Notes: generated by a model not told the origin, from the sequence alone. A DNA stretch of 64,000 nt from Heloderma charlesbogerti (GCA_026122225.1 JANEZZ010002062.1:372001-436000), one strand, 5' to 3'; numbered from the stretch's first letter, positions 41,969-52,220 are shown. Numbers and translations are program-made.

Positions 41969-42075
41969 GCATTTAGACAGAAAAAAAGTCCCACAACTCC
42001 CAGCATGCCCCAGCTAGCTATGGGGCATGCTGGGAGTTACAGGACTTTTTTCCTAACCATGCATAAGATTATGCT
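41969..42075. mobile_element. Palindromic MITE, GACAGAAAAAAGTCC family
   Basis: AAAAAAGTCCCACAACTCCC and GGGAGTTACAGGACTTTTTT form the arms around GCATGCCCCAGCTAGCTATG, itself a GGGGCATGC inverted pair. The right extension CATGCATAAGATTATGC matches the termini of 45612 and 61791. Confidence 0.82.
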
Positions 42076-42143
42076 CTAAGTTCTGTATGCCAGTGCTATT
42101 ACATGCTGAACAGTATTTTTGTTGCACAAATCAAGGCCTAAGC

Positions 42144-42280
42144 TCAAGGGTGGGCAACTTGTGGTCCTCCAGATGTTTTGGCCTACAACTCCCAGCATGC
42201 GTCACCATTGGCTATGCTGGCTAGGGCTGATGGGAGTTTTAGGCCAAAACATCTGGAGGACCACAAGTTGACCTCCCTAC
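42144..42280. mobile_element. Palindromic hAT MITE
   Basis: CAAGGGTGGGCAACTTGTGG and CCACAAGTTGACCTCCC are inverted ends. The arms TTTTGGCCTACAACTCCC and GGGAGTTTTAGGCCAAAAC flank GGCTATGCTGGCTAGG. Confidence 0.85.
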
Positions 42281-43694
42281 TCTAACAAAAGAAAGATTCT
42301 GCAATGATTCTTCAATTGAGTTACCAAAGTGTCTATTTCAGCTTCAGTTTTCCATACTTCACTTACAAAGATCCTTAAAAGTTTCTTGTTTGGCAGGAAA
42401 ACTATTATTAAGTTTAAATCCGGGAAAGATAAAACACATTTTTCATGGCTGATATCCATTCACGTTAGCGTTGCAACCAGAAGGAAGGTTGCACTACACA
42501 GCAGAATGATAAACAAGGAAAACCAGGGGCTATGAGAAAGATATATTGCCAAGCTGATTTTCACATTTCCCAGTGTGTTTTGAACATAGATGTTTGTCCT
42601 CAAGAGAAACGTCAGTTGAATTGTGAAAGTGGTTTTGATTAAATTCTATTTTTTTTTAGCCATCCTTGGAGAGAACAGCTTCTTCAGGATCATAAACTTG
42701 GATAGAAAGATGTGTCCCCCTCCCTCCTTTTTTCCTTTCTTTCTACAGGTTAACTTAAACAAGTTAATTAATCTGGAGTAAGATAGTGGAGACTGACAAA
42801 TCAGAACATTATTTTAATTAACGCTGTGCCAAAAATTTCTTCCACATTATTTTTTACCATTCTCATTCAATTTGATAGAAGAAAAATTGCTTCCAAAAAG
42901 AAATTCAGAGGGGAAGAAATTTCTGTGAAATGCCATGGGTTGGGTTTGGGTTTCTTGGGCTTACCTTACTTAGGAGGTGGCCGAGGAGTGAGCACAAGTG
43001 TCCTGCTTTTCATTGTACAGTCCTCTCTGGCAGCCTGTAGCCTCCTCAGCTTCCCACGCTTCAATTGAAGCCCAGTTTAAGGCACCATGAGGTAACTCCT
43101 CCCATAGGGCTTTTTCAGATCAGGACGTGCAGGCAGCCTGGGAGGCTAGCTGTGATTACGTAAGCTCAAGAACACCACAAAAATAAATTATAAAACATCC
43201 TCAATGAAGCAGAACAATGGAAGAGTCTTCCATGGGGGGAGAAAATGTTCAGGAAATTGGAGGACAGATTTTGGCAGAGCACCAACTCCCCCTCATCCCT
43301 GGAGCTGAACACAACACTGCCCTCACCTGCATTAAGGTGGACACAAACTGGGGGCCAGCCTGCCAAGACAGTTGATGCTGTTGCAGCACGAACCCCCCCA
43401 AAACCCTGACCAAAAAAGAAAGAAGCTGTGCTACAAGTCCTGCCAATGGGGAGCTCTCCCTGAGGGAAGCTGGTGAGAATTACTTCTCTCCCTGGAGAAA
43501 TTTGGTGACATTGTCTCCCAAATTTCTCTGCCTACAAGTAAGGTGGAGAATTTCAAGAGGTCATTTGCGCACAGTTCTAATTTTAATAACTTAATTTGAG
43601 TAGTCTCCCCCTAGGAGGAGCATATATGTTGAAAATGCATTGGAGAAACTTGGAAATCAGCTTACCAATAAATCTTTTGAAACCCATAGTCTTT

Positions 43695-43783
43695 GGCACA
43701 GATCCTATACCCACTTCCCCAACAGAAAGCCCCATGGAATTCAGTTGGGACTCATTTCTGAATACACATGTACAGGATTGCAC
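43695..43783. mobile_element. Palindromic MITE, GCAATCCTAT family, diverged
   Basis: GGCACAGATCCTATACCCAC and ACATGTACAGGATTGCACC are inverted, with CCCATGGAATTCAGTTGGG in the centre. Confidence 0.75.
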
Positions 43784-43867
43784 CTCAAGCAGTGAAATGT
43801 CTTGGGCTAGCCCTGCCAACCAATGCGCGTCACGGCTGAGCTGGCATTTAAATTTCTGTGCCTTCCC

Positions 43868-44032
43868 TAAGAGCACAAGAACACCCCTGCAGGATCAGGC
43901 CTAGGATCCATCTAGCCCAGCCTCACAGTTCCAACAAGGGTCAGTTATGGGAAGCCCATAAGCCAAGCATGAAGGGAACAGCTCCCTGCCCCCCCAGATC
44001 TGGTATTCAGGAATATGCTGCTCGCAGAAAAG
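43868..44032 (+). mobile_element. GAGCCCTGCTGG-family repeat
   Basis: AGAGCACAAGAACACCCCTG, CAGGATCAGGCCTAGGATCC, ATCTAGCCCAGC and GGGAAGCCCATAAGCC follow the family order and extend further 3' than the other copies here. Confidence 0.65.
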
Positions 44033-44082
44033 GTAATATCCTAAACCACTCAAAAAGGCCACCAAACAATATAGGTTATAGG

Positions 44083-44086
<4 letters not shown>

Positions 44087-44121
<35 letters not shown>
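44087..44121. repeat. (TA)n microsatellite
   Basis: About 17 TA units. Confidence 0.97.
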
Positions 44122-44124
<3 letters not shown>

Positions 44125-44345
44125 GGTGTGTTAAATATACAAAAAAAATTCATATACAATTAAAAGTTAGATTTAATAAAATATTACAAGCAAGGTTAAA
44201 AAGATCTATAAACAGTCCTCAACTATTCCCTACATACATATTATGATGATTGTATCTATACCAGGCTATACAAGTTTTGCAATGCCACAGTCTTCATCAG
44301 TGGGAAAAATAAACACAAATTACAGCCCATATAATCACCAATTAC
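44125..44345 (-). mobile_element. Possible Penelope-like fragment with hammerhead-like core
   Basis: On the minus strand an exact CTGATGA (44294-44300) is followed by AGACTGTGGC, ATTGC and AAAAC, then TTGTATAGCCTGGTATAGAT, which can pair locally. The order resembles Penelope terminal repeats with a decayed hammerhead core. No protein supports it. Confidence 0.4.
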
Positions 44346-44775
44346 TATCAGTACCTCATAACTGCAGAGATTCTACATAAAGCCAACAATTTTTAAACTA
44401 GTAGGATTATTGCCTTTTCACCAAGCAGTACGTATGCATGCCAGCTGAATAGGGGAGTATATACATTTCCTCCCGTACCCAGGACTGTAAATTTCTTCCA
44501 TCAATGTATACTGAACAAGACTGTATCTAGCTCTATTTCAAGAAAGGAAAGACTTCTAGCACTATGTCCAACTCCACTGTGCGGCTTGGATGCGGTGTTT
44601 TGACCTTGTTTGTAATGGTTTATTAAAACCTTGCTTTTAATTGTATGTGAGAATTGTTTGTATAGTTAACACACTTGCATAGCAGTAAACTTTTCTACAT
44701 TCCTTTGTTCTCCACAAGTTTGTCCAAGAGAAATCAAGTGATTGGAAACTTGCAGCATTTGGAAACAAATCCAAG

Positions 44776-44781
44776 TCCCAT

Positions 44782-44813
<32 letters not shown>

Positions 44814-44990
44814 TTTTTATACTGAAATTTATTTTTATGAAAATTTATTTCATTTTTATACTGTGCAATAGGCAAAGCTGTCTGGGCAGTTCACAACAAT
44901 TAAAACCATAAAATACGAAATGATAAAATGCAATATAAAGAATTAAAAGTTTAAAACTACAATATAAAAATAAAATAATCAAATAGAAGC
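44776..44990 (-). mobile_element. L2-like 3' end with (ATTT)n
   Basis: (ATTT)n at 44777-44812, then TTTTTATACTG twice, GCTGTCTGGGCAGTTCACAA and AAAACCATAAAATACGAAA, the minus-strand version of L2-type 3' regions at 6118 and 31103. Confidence 0.65.
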
Positions 44991-45240
44991 TACCAGTTTA
45001 CATACGTGTAGCCACGTAGAAGTTGGCTTCAACAGCTCTCACCACATGGCAAGGAACCATACATCACGCTTCACCATGGAGTTCAGCAAATTCCTCCCCA
45101 CACCTCTGGTACACACACACACACGCACGCACACGTCATGCTTCTTCAAATGGCTATAAAAGACGGTTTGCAGAGGAAAATAGCCTGCTCTGTGTGGTCA
45201 TTCTTTTGAGTTACTATAATTTGATATAAGCAAGAGTTGG

Positions 45241-45424
45241 CTGAGGGCTGAGGGGTAGGGCTCAGGCTTTGCATGCAAAAGCTAGGTTCAAACCCTGGCA
45301 TCTCCAGGTAGGACTAAGGAAGGCCCCTACTGAAAACCCTGGCGAGCCAGTGTCAGTCAGTGTGCTAATCATTACTGAGCTAGATGGGCCAACGGTTTGA
45401 CTGTATGTTCATATGGTTCCATAT
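45241..45424 (+). mobile_element. tRNA-Ala SINE
   Basis: Head GGGGTAGGGCTCAGGCTTTG, B box GGTTCAAACCC (45284-45294), body CATCTCCAGGTAGGACTAAG, GTGTCAGTCAGTGTGC and GAGCTAGATGGGCCAACGG, and end GTTCATATGGTTCC. About full length. Confidence 0.85.
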
Positions 45425-45445
45425 TATATGTTGATCTGGGTTAAG

Positions 45446-45581
45446 TCGGGGTGGGCAACCCGTGGTCCTCTAGGTGTCTTGGCCTAGAACCGCCATCAGC
45501 CCTAGCCAATGCAGCCAATGGTGAGGGATCATGGGAGCTGTAGGCTAAAACATCTGGAGGGCCACAGGCTGCCCACCGCTG
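45446..45581. mobile_element. Palindromic hAT MITE
   Basis: TCGGGGTGGGCAACCCGTGG and CCACAGGCTGCCCACCGCTG are inverted ends. The arms TTGGCCTAGAACCGCC and GGAGCTGTAGGCTAAAAC flank the loop. Confidence 0.82.
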
Positions 45582-45611
45582 TTTTAAATGATGGTTTTGA
45601 AAAAGGACTGA

Positions 45612-45719
45612 GAGTTTAGACAGAAAAAAGTCCCGCAACTCCCAGCATCCTTCCAGCCAGCCATGTTGGCTGGGAGCTGCGGGACTTTTTTCTGTCTAAA
45701 TATGCATAGGGTTGTGCCC
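45612..45719. mobile_element. Palindromic MITE, GACAGAAAAAAGTCC family
   Basis: GTTTAGACAGAAAAAAGTCC and GGACTTTTTTCTGTCTAAAT are long, nearly perfect inverted arms. Inside, GCAACTCCCAGC and GCTGGGAGCTGC continue the pairing. The right end GGGTTGTGCCC is followed by TTA. Confidence 0.88.
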
Positions 45720-45729
45720 TTAGATCAAA

Positions 45730-46548
45730 ACCTAGCCTAGCCACCTGGCTTCTGGATGCTCTGCTTTCCCTGTTGGGCTTGTGCCTATCCTTGGCCAGAC
45801 GCCCAGACCCCAGTGAAAATCTGCAGGGTTTCTTGAAACATCCCTTGTTGTTCCATTTCTAACTGTGGCTGTTCCAGTGCCAAGCCACCCTGCGCTTGTT
45901 TGATCGATTGCCGTTTCCAAACCGCTGCTGGCTGAATTTGGTTGCTCTTGGATTGATGCCCATCCTCCACATATTGTTGCCACGTGATTCAGTGTGTCGG
46001 ACAGACAGCACTGGCACTTCCTGGATTAGAGGGCCCTGCTGCAGCTGAGCTGCCAGTTGTGAAGTTGGGGAATCGGCTGGGCAGGAGGAGAAGGTGCGGG
46101 CTCCTCTGATCTGGTGGCAGTGAGATAGTGGGCGGGGCACGCCTGGGAGGATGCAAAGCATCCTCAGAAGAATGTCGCGGCTCAGCTGTGGAGTTTGTTT
46201 TCAGGGCTAGAGCTCAGTAGGGCGATGCAGAAGGGTGCCTCTGAGCATGTGCAAATGCATTTCCAGCACTCCACAGTTCTGGGGTTAGGGGCAGGGCTTT
46301 CTCAGTGAAAGGATGTGGATTCCAAGCTGGCTTGAACACTGTACCCAGAAAGGCACGGTGTGAGGAAAATAATAAATAATATATTATATTATATATTAAG
46401 AATACTACTACTATTACTACATAGGGCTTGAATTGAAACAAAACTAAATACTGGCAGGAAATTACTGGCTTTTCTCCCCCGAGGGGCTCTAGGATTAGCA
46501 GGGGTGGAGACTCAGGAACAGCATCAGACCTCCTACGGGTCAGATGAG
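45730..46548. other. No recognisable feature
   Basis: No family or coding signal. A TATTATATTATATAT run lies near 46380-46400 and a CTACTACTATTAC run near 46405-46420. Confidence 0.4.
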
Positions 46549-46689
46549 TGGAAGGCAATCTGGTGCCCTCCTGATGTTTTAGATTACAACTCCCCTAATC
46601 CCTGACCATTGGCCATGCTGGCTGGGGCTTATGGGAATTGTCTAAAAAAATGAAAAGAAATCAGGAGGGCATCAGGTTACCTGCCCCTG
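46549..46689. mobile_element. Palindromic hAT MITE, left end degraded
   Basis: GGCAATCTGGTGCCCTCCTG and AGGAGGGCATCAGGTTACC are inverted, closing with TGCCCCTG. The arms TTAGATTACAACTCCCC and GGGAATTGTCTAAAAAA are diverged. Confidence 0.78.
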
Positions 46690-46691
46690 GG

Positions 46692-47240
46692 TTAGAGTGC
46701 TAGCAAGTTACTTTGTACCTCTAGAAATGTGCTTATTGGTTTTGCTGTGCATTGTACCACATTCCCTCACTACACATTCCTTAACCTCAGTAAGCTCCTT
46801 GTGCTGCATGGTCAAGCAGAGAGGATCTGCGGAGCGGTGTTCAACTCTGAGGTGAAGTCCCGCGCCCTACGGGCAGTGCCGATTCCAGGCTTTGGGTGGC
46901 CTTTCGGCAAGCTGTTGTCCTCTTTCTGAGTGTGGCCAACTCCTCCTCCTCCTTAACGCTGTTGCCGCTTGCTTCTCTCAGCCCAGTTTGCACCACCTCC
47001 CAGAGAAGGACGAAGTGTGCAGAAATGACTGCACCTTCTCCGCACTCCTCTCATTGTTCCCTCCCTCCCTCAGAGTGGAGAGGAAGCAACAGCAAGGAGG
47101 AGCAGCCAGTGGCAGCAACAGGACCAGGGGGCTCCAGAGACAGGCAGTGGGTGCCCCTACTGGGGCATGGTCCACAGCAAATGCCCAAGAAGGCTGAGCC
47201 CCGACACCGGGCCTGCACGCAGAGGTGATGCCCCTGTTCT
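46692..47240. other. No recognisable gene or repeat
   Basis: Three frames of around 100 codons overlap here (46892-47228) on GC-rich sequence with no domain similarity. I treat them as chance frames. Confidence 0.4.
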
Positions 47241-47241
47241 A

Positions 47242-47467
47242 AGGGCCAAAACCAGACATTACTTTAAATGTGTGTCTAGCATCTACATATTTTCTCATTT
47301 TTTTTACTCTAGAGTAAAAAATCCCTGATTTGGATTGGGGCCCTAGTGTGGAGGGGGTAGAGGGGCTTTTAAGACCCAGATTGGAGGCCCTGCGCCTGCC
47401 CTAGAGTAAAAATTAAAAGACGACATAGCTGCTAGACACACTTTTAAGGTAATGTCTGTTTTGGCTC
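47242..47467. mobile_element. 226-bp fold-back hAT-like MITE
   Basis: AGGGCCAAAACCAGACATTA is mirrored by TAATGTCTGTTTTGGCTC. The pairing extends through GTGTGTCTAGC / GCTAGACACAC and ACTCTAGAGTAAAAA / CTAGAGTAAAAATT. The flanks CTGTTCTA (47234-47241) and CAGTTCTC (47468-47475) agree at six of eight. It is a different family from the ACAACTCCC MITEs. Confidence 0.85.
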
Positions 47468-48433
47468 CAGTTCTCCTCATGTGCTCTGGGGTTGGAGTGG
47501 GCACTGCTCTGTTCTTCTAGAGAGTAAAGACCAGCCTGGTAAAGGCCTGAAAGGCGCTTTCCTCTGAGTAGGTGGGGATTTGGGGTCCAAACACCCAGAG
47601 GACAAGTAGAAGTTGGTTCATGCCAGTTTTGGGGGAGGCAAGGCTTCACTTGGACTCACACATGGCTAATGATTTCTGACTGTGTTGTTTCTGTCTTCCC
47701 AAGTGTGTGTTGGACTGGGAGTCTGTCTGTTTGGAAACGAAGAAAACGGAGGCAGGAAACAGGGGTAGCCTCAGTGGTGCAGTTAGGTAATTTTGGATCA
47801 ACTCTGGATGTAATGGCCCTATAGGGCGGGGCAGGGCTAGGGAGGGCTGTTTGGATGTTAAGTTGTATTGTTTCTGGACATCATGGTTTGACAGGGAAGG
47901 GGTTCTTTAGGTGGGAATGTGTATTACTTTTGGACTCAATCTTAAGCACCCCATTTTAGATGACAATGTGTATTACTTCACGGACCGCAAAATGTGGTAA
48001 GCCAGCCCTGCTGCACTGTGGAGATGGGGGCACTCATTCTGTGGAGTGGGACCCTGGGCTTCAGACCCAGTCCTGCCCTGACAGCACCACTGGGTAGCAT
48101 AAATCTGAGAAGGGAATTCAAAGAGTTCCAAAAGCTTGAATGAAAGCGTGCTTATTTTCCTCTGTTAATTGGATCAGTTTCCCTCATGTCTGTGATATTA
48201 TAAACCTATGAGGGCCGCAATCAGCCGTAAGCTTGCAGGGAGGATGAGTGCTGAATGCCTAATGCGGGCCAGAGGAGGGAAGCACAGAACAGAGTTCAGC
48301 AGTGTACAGGCCTGGGATGCCGCAAATGTATGGGAGAAAACAGAGGGCTGTTTGGGCACAACAGCCCCACAAGGACGTGGCTTCTGTGCCACTGCAGTAA
48401 TGGGTGAATCAGGTATTGGACCTTTGTGCACTG

Positions 48434-48722
48434 GGATATTTCAAGATGCAAGTAAGGGCTGAACTGCTGCGAAGATGCAGTGGGGAGGTGTGCTTTGCAT
48501 TTTAAAGATGGGTGAAGGAGGAATGCTTCTGCTTATTCCTTCCTCCCGAGGTTTTCCTCCAGTTAAACCATTTGAATCAGACCCATTCCAACTTGGACTG
48601 TGTGTGTTTGTGTGTGTGTGTGTGTGGGGGGGGGGGTCGTGTTGCCTGCCATCTATCACTGATATGCTTGTGCCCTTTTGGAGGCTTCTGTCTCTTTCCT
48701 CATAGAGAGGAAAGCCAGGCAC
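48434..48722 (+). repeat. Left arm of a 1.3-kb inverted repeat
   Basis: Collinear, in inverted orientation, with 49487-49748: GGATATTTC, AAGTAAGGGCTGAAC, GCATTTTAAAGATGGGTG, GGTTTTCCTCCAGTTAAACC, ATTCCAACTTGGACT, ATCACTGATA, TTTGGAGGCTTCTGTC, CTCTTTCCTCATAGAGAG. A (GT)n run has expanded inside this arm (48600-48626). Confidence 0.85.
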
Positions 48723-48761
48723 GGCTTCCTAAAACCAGGAATGAGTATCCGGCTCCCATGC

Positions 48762-48890
48762 TCTTTCCTTTCCTTTCCTTTCCTTTCCTTTCCTTTCCTT
48801 TCCTTTCCTCTCCTCTCCTCTCCTCTCCTCTCCTCTCCTCTCCTCTCCTCTCCTCTCCTCTCCTCTCCTCTCCTCTCCTCTCCTCTCCCC
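48762..48890. repeat. (TTTCC)n and (CTCCT)n pentanucleotide satellite
   Basis: About nine TTTCC units convert abruptly to about sixteen CTCTC/CTCCT units with the same 5-bp period. Polypyrimidine on the plus strand. It creates long artificial frames on both strands. Confidence 0.97.
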
Positions 48891-49261
48891 TCATACACTG
48901 GCTTTGGCACTGCAGTCCTGGTCTGTTTAAACCAAAGTTTACTAATCAGGATCTTAAACCAGGAACAAACCATGGTGTACGTATCCTGATTAGAAAGCTG
49001 ACATTAAACCATAATGGCCATTCTTAACATTATGGGGAACTCTGGTTTAAACAGTCGAGGATTGGTTCCAAAGCTGGCGTGGAAGGCAAGGAGGGTGAAA
49101 GTGAGATTAGGGAGTTCACGGGCCCCATGCTGTCATTTAGGAAGCCCAGATTATTACATCTGAGCCAGTCCTCTAAATTATTGTAGTGATAGAGTCATCA
49201 GTAGATGGACACAGGAGACAATCTTTTGTGAAAAAATTCTGCAGACTTTTTTCTCTAGCCC

Positions 49262-49305
49262 CTGAAGAAGGCCTAAAGATAAGAAAAAGGCTGAAATGCA
49301 TTGGG
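49262..49305 (+). ncRNA. Hammerhead-like core, degenerate
   Basis: CTGAAGA (49262-49268), a helix-capable AGGCCT ... AGGCT, then GAAAT at 49293. The order fits a type of hammerhead core (CTGATGA, stem II, GAAA) with a substitution in the first box. It lies inside the inverted-repeat structure. Activity is unlikely. Confidence 0.3.
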
Positions 49306-49486
49306 TTTCCTGCAGTCATTTTTTTTTTTTTTGCATCCTGAGAAACTGTTTCTCTTCTTTGTGGTTTACTTTGGATGCTCACCTCCTTCTGTTTTCGTGA
49401 TCTTTCAAATAGAGCCCAGATCCATTGGTAAGAGAGGGACACATGTTTTCACATTGTGCAAACTTTTGTCGCACCATATGAAAAGA

Positions 49487-49748
49487 TGTCTTATCTTTCA
49501 TCTCTCTATGAGGAAAGAGGCAGAAGCGGGCTCCAAAGGAGTGTATCAGTGATAAGATGATGGACAACCCCCTCTCCCCCCGCAAGTCCAAGTTGGAATG
49601 GATCTGATTCAGCTGGTTTAATTGGAAAAAAGCTAGAGGAAGAAGGGTTAAGCGTTGCTCCCCCACCTATTTTTTAAATGCAAATCACACCTCACCACTA
49701 CATCTTTGCAGCTGTTCAGCCCTTACTTCCATCCTGAAATATCCTAGG
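49487..49748 (-). repeat. Right arm of a 1.3-kb inverted repeat
   Basis: Inverted relative of 48434-48722, roughly 80% identical by eye. It contains the counterpart blocks CTCTATGAGGAAAGAGGC, CAGTGATAAG, AGTCCAAGTTGGAAT, CAGCCCTTACTT and GAAATATCC. It lacks the expanded (GT)n of the left arm. Confidence 0.85.
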
Positions 49749-49749
49749 G

Positions 49750-50570
49750 CCCTGTCCCATGCTGTATTCACCTGTTGCTGTGGTAGCATGGAAGCCACGT
49801 TCTTCTAGCATCTTCCCAATGCTGCTGGAGAACCCAGAGTGGATCGCGTATCTGTCACACTTGTTTTGACTATTGCATCTTCATATGCCCTGCAGAGACT
49901 GTGGACATGGGATCATATGGATTGACTGATTTGATTTGTACCCCACCTTTCTACCAAGAAAATGGCGCTCAAGGCAGCATACAATCATAGGAACCATATC
50001 TATATCCATAAAGGAAGAAAAGATGGAAGAGTGGCACAACGCCTCTGGCTTAGCAGCTCTGGGAGCATCCCCCCCATCCACCTGGGAGCAGCCCTTCTTT
50101 AGGAAGTTCAGTGCTCCGCGAAACTGCTGAGAAGGAGCAGAATTTTGGGAAGAGGAGGAAGATGTGGAGGGACTCCATCCAGCTGAAGCTGGAAGGGTCC
50201 GCTGGGCAGGGGGTGAGGGCAGTTGGGCGGGGGGTCGGTCTCCCAGCTCGTGAGGCACCTTGTGTGTCTGGAAGCCACAGGGCAGCTAAGCCCGGAGTTT
50301 GGGGCCTTTTGCTCAGAGAGGAGGAGGAGCAGCAGGCATTGGCCCCACCCGTCCCAGGAAAATGGTCCCAAACCAGCCATGACTTGGATCATCCAGCCGT
50401 TAGGAGCGCAGCAAAATCTCCTGTCAAAAGAAGTGTGACAGAATCCCAGGACAGCTCGTCAGGGCCTTGCTGGCACAACAGCAAAGCAACAAGGAGGCTC
50501 TGGATCCACTGTGGATGCTGTCAGTCTTAAGGTGAAATGTATAAGAAAGATAGAAAGACTAACAACAGAG
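49750..50570. other. No recognisable gene or repeat
   Basis: Frames up to 139 codons (50111-50530) overlap others on the opposite strand and show no domain. A short ATTTGATTTGTACCCCACCT segment near 49930 resembles a LINE 3' region. Confidence 0.4.
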
Positions 50571-50591
50571 TATTAAAATATATATTTTAAT

Positions 50592-50620
50592 CTAAACGTT
50601 TCGGCTTCTGCCCTCACCAG
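50592..50620 (-). ncRNA. Hammerhead-like core
   Basis: On the minus strand: CTGGTGA (50614-50620), a GGC-AGAA-GCC stem-loop, then GAAAC (50598-50602), followed by a palindromic ATTAAAATATATATTTTAAT that could form a stem. Only one base differs from the canonical CTGATGA box. Penelope-like elements carry such motifs, but no Penelope protein is present here. Confidence 0.4.
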
Positions 50621-50640
50621 TAGCTGTGCTGTTCTCTTCC

Positions 50641-50700
50641 TCTCTCTCTGTCTCTGTCTCTGTCTCTGTCTCTGTCTCTCATCTCTCTCTCTCTCTCTCT
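50641..50700. repeat. (TCTG)n/(TC)n microsatellite
   Basis: CTCTGT units followed by a TC run. Confidence 0.95.
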
Positions 50701-50704
50701 TGAT

Positions 50705-51200
50705 CAAAACAATAATATAACACATACATTAAAAACACAATGAAAAACACAACAGAATAAAAACAGCACCCAATTTAAAATTTTTATACCCTGCCCTTCT
50801 GTCCCTAGCATGAGCTCTCCAGCTAGGGTGGCAAACAATTCTATTTAAATCCAATACTGACAAAACGCTATAGAACCAATTGAACAAACAGCATAAGCCC
50901 CATCAGTGGAAATCCAACAGCAGCAACAGGATCACTTGATGGAGACCAAACTAGATGCAGTATTTTGGACAAAGGGTCCCTGGAAAAGCCACATTTTCAC
51001 TTCCTAACAGGAGGCAGGGACAGAGGGGAGTGCCAGGTTTTCCTGAGTTGGGACTGATGGTGGTGATGATGGGATCTCGGGGTGCCACTACTGAGAAGGA
51101 TTCTTCCCATGTGCTCCCCCATATCACCTCTGTTGCAGGCAGGACACACAGAAGTGTCCTGGCAATTGTGGCATGTGGCTTGGCTTGTACAGAAGGAGGC
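50705..51200 (-). mobile_element. L2-like LINE 3' fragment
   Basis: TTTTTATACCCTGCCCTTCT, CAGCTAGGGTGGCAAACAAT and the GGTGCCACTACTGAGAAGG block are minus-strand counterparts of the 3' coding end and 3' region of L2-type copies (compare CAGGAGCCACTACTGAGAAG at 6490). The coding frame is broken. Confidence 0.55.
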
Positions 51201-51296
51201 AATCCATTATGAATTTTAGGCATGTTTGCTTGGATTTCTTTTGGTGTGGCTTCATAAAATCAGTGTATTTATTTGGTGCAGCCCTGATTTGTATCA

Positions 51297-51466
51297 GTCA
51301 ATCAATCATCAATGAATCAATCAATGAATCAATCAATCACATTTATATCCTGCTTTTCCTCCTAGGAGCTCAGAGTGGTGTAAATAAAGGTTCCCTGTTG
51401 GCCTCCCATCCCGTGACACTGTCCTTCTTCAGAGCCTCAGCGATGTTGCTGTGTTATGTGCCTTGC

Positions 51467-51470
<4 letters not shown>
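51297..51470 (-). mobile_element. LINE 3' tail fragment with (ATCA)n
   Basis: ATCAATCAATCATCAATG units are followed by TTTATATCCTGCTTTTCCTC and GAGCTCAGAGTGGTGTAAAT, a minus-strand LINE end. A broken coding part may extend to 51450. Confidence 0.5.
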
Positions 51471-51561
<91 letters not shown>

Positions 51562-51562
51562 T
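51468..51562. repeat. (TGTC)n then (TATC)n microsatellite
   Basis: About ten TGTC units pass directly into about twelve TATC units. A compound tetranucleotide array of this purity is likely to be polymorphic. Confidence 0.97.
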
Positions 51563-51774
51563 TTTGCAATACAGAGCAGCCACTCTCCATGTACAAACGG
51601 ACGTGATGCCTCGTTGCCCATCTCCTCTCCAAGCTGAATTTGGAAACATGAAAGTTCCATCTCCTTTTTCTCCATCATCGGCTCCCTTGTTAATCAGCCC
51701 CTTCCTGCTAATGGAGTAACCTTTACCTGTCCCAGATGTGGGGTAAAATGTTTGGCTTGTTATTGACACTAAAT

Positions 51775-51960
51775 GTGCCCCTCTCCCCAGATGCGATGCT
51801 CGCCGCTAAGTTGGGCTGTTTAAGTGACTCAACCAGCCGTCTCGTTATTATTTATTTATTTTCTGGCTGATTGGGTTTCATTGCAAATTGCTTTTCGCAG
51901 ACAGCGCTGGTCTCGGCGGGCAGGCGTGGCGTGACAGAGACTGCAAAAGTGGGACAGACT
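51775..51960. other. Non-repeat block, candidate conserved element
   Basis: CGTCTCGTTATTATTTATTT, GGGTTTCATTGCAAATTGC and neighbouring bases match no repeat family here and have unusual CpG plus AT-rich composition for the region. Composition only. Confidence 0.28.
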
Positions 51961-52142
51961 GTGCCTAGCTTGGGGGCATGATGAGAAAATGCATATAGGG
52001 CAAGCCTGAAGCATCCAATGCTTCTGTTGTCGGGATGCAAGCTGAGGATAGAAACGTATTTGCAGGATCAGGGTGGCTCCCCTCACCCTGTGTATGGGGC
52101 AGGTGTAAATCTAGGAAGGGTCAGGATCAAGATTGTATTAGG

Positions 52143-52220
52143 CAGCCTTCCCCATCCTGGCTGGGGATCATGGGAGATGCAGTCCAACACACTTAGAGGG
52201 CATTAGGTTGGGGAAGGCTG
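52143..52220. mobile_element. Short palindromic hAT MITE with perfect duplication
   Basis: A 78-bp member with CAGCCTTCCCCATCCTGG and GGTTGGGGAAGGCTG ends, flanked by identical octamers GTATTAGG at 52135-52142 and 52221-52228. The left arm and most of the loop are deleted, yet both termini and the target duplication are intact. Confidence 0.93.

Noticed and set aside
46892..47228. Overlapping frames of 101 and 110 codons, possible host exon
   Set aside because: Two equally open frames on the same GC-rich stretch, no domain resemblance and no convincing splice sites.
48512..49027. 171-codon and overlapping 103-105-codon frames on both strands
   Set aside because: They are produced by the TTTCC/CTCCT array and the (GT)n run, with no protein-like flanks.
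51173..51637. 154-codon frame with CLSVCLSV and IYLSIYLS repeats
   Set aside because: Translation of the TGTC/TATC microsatellite.
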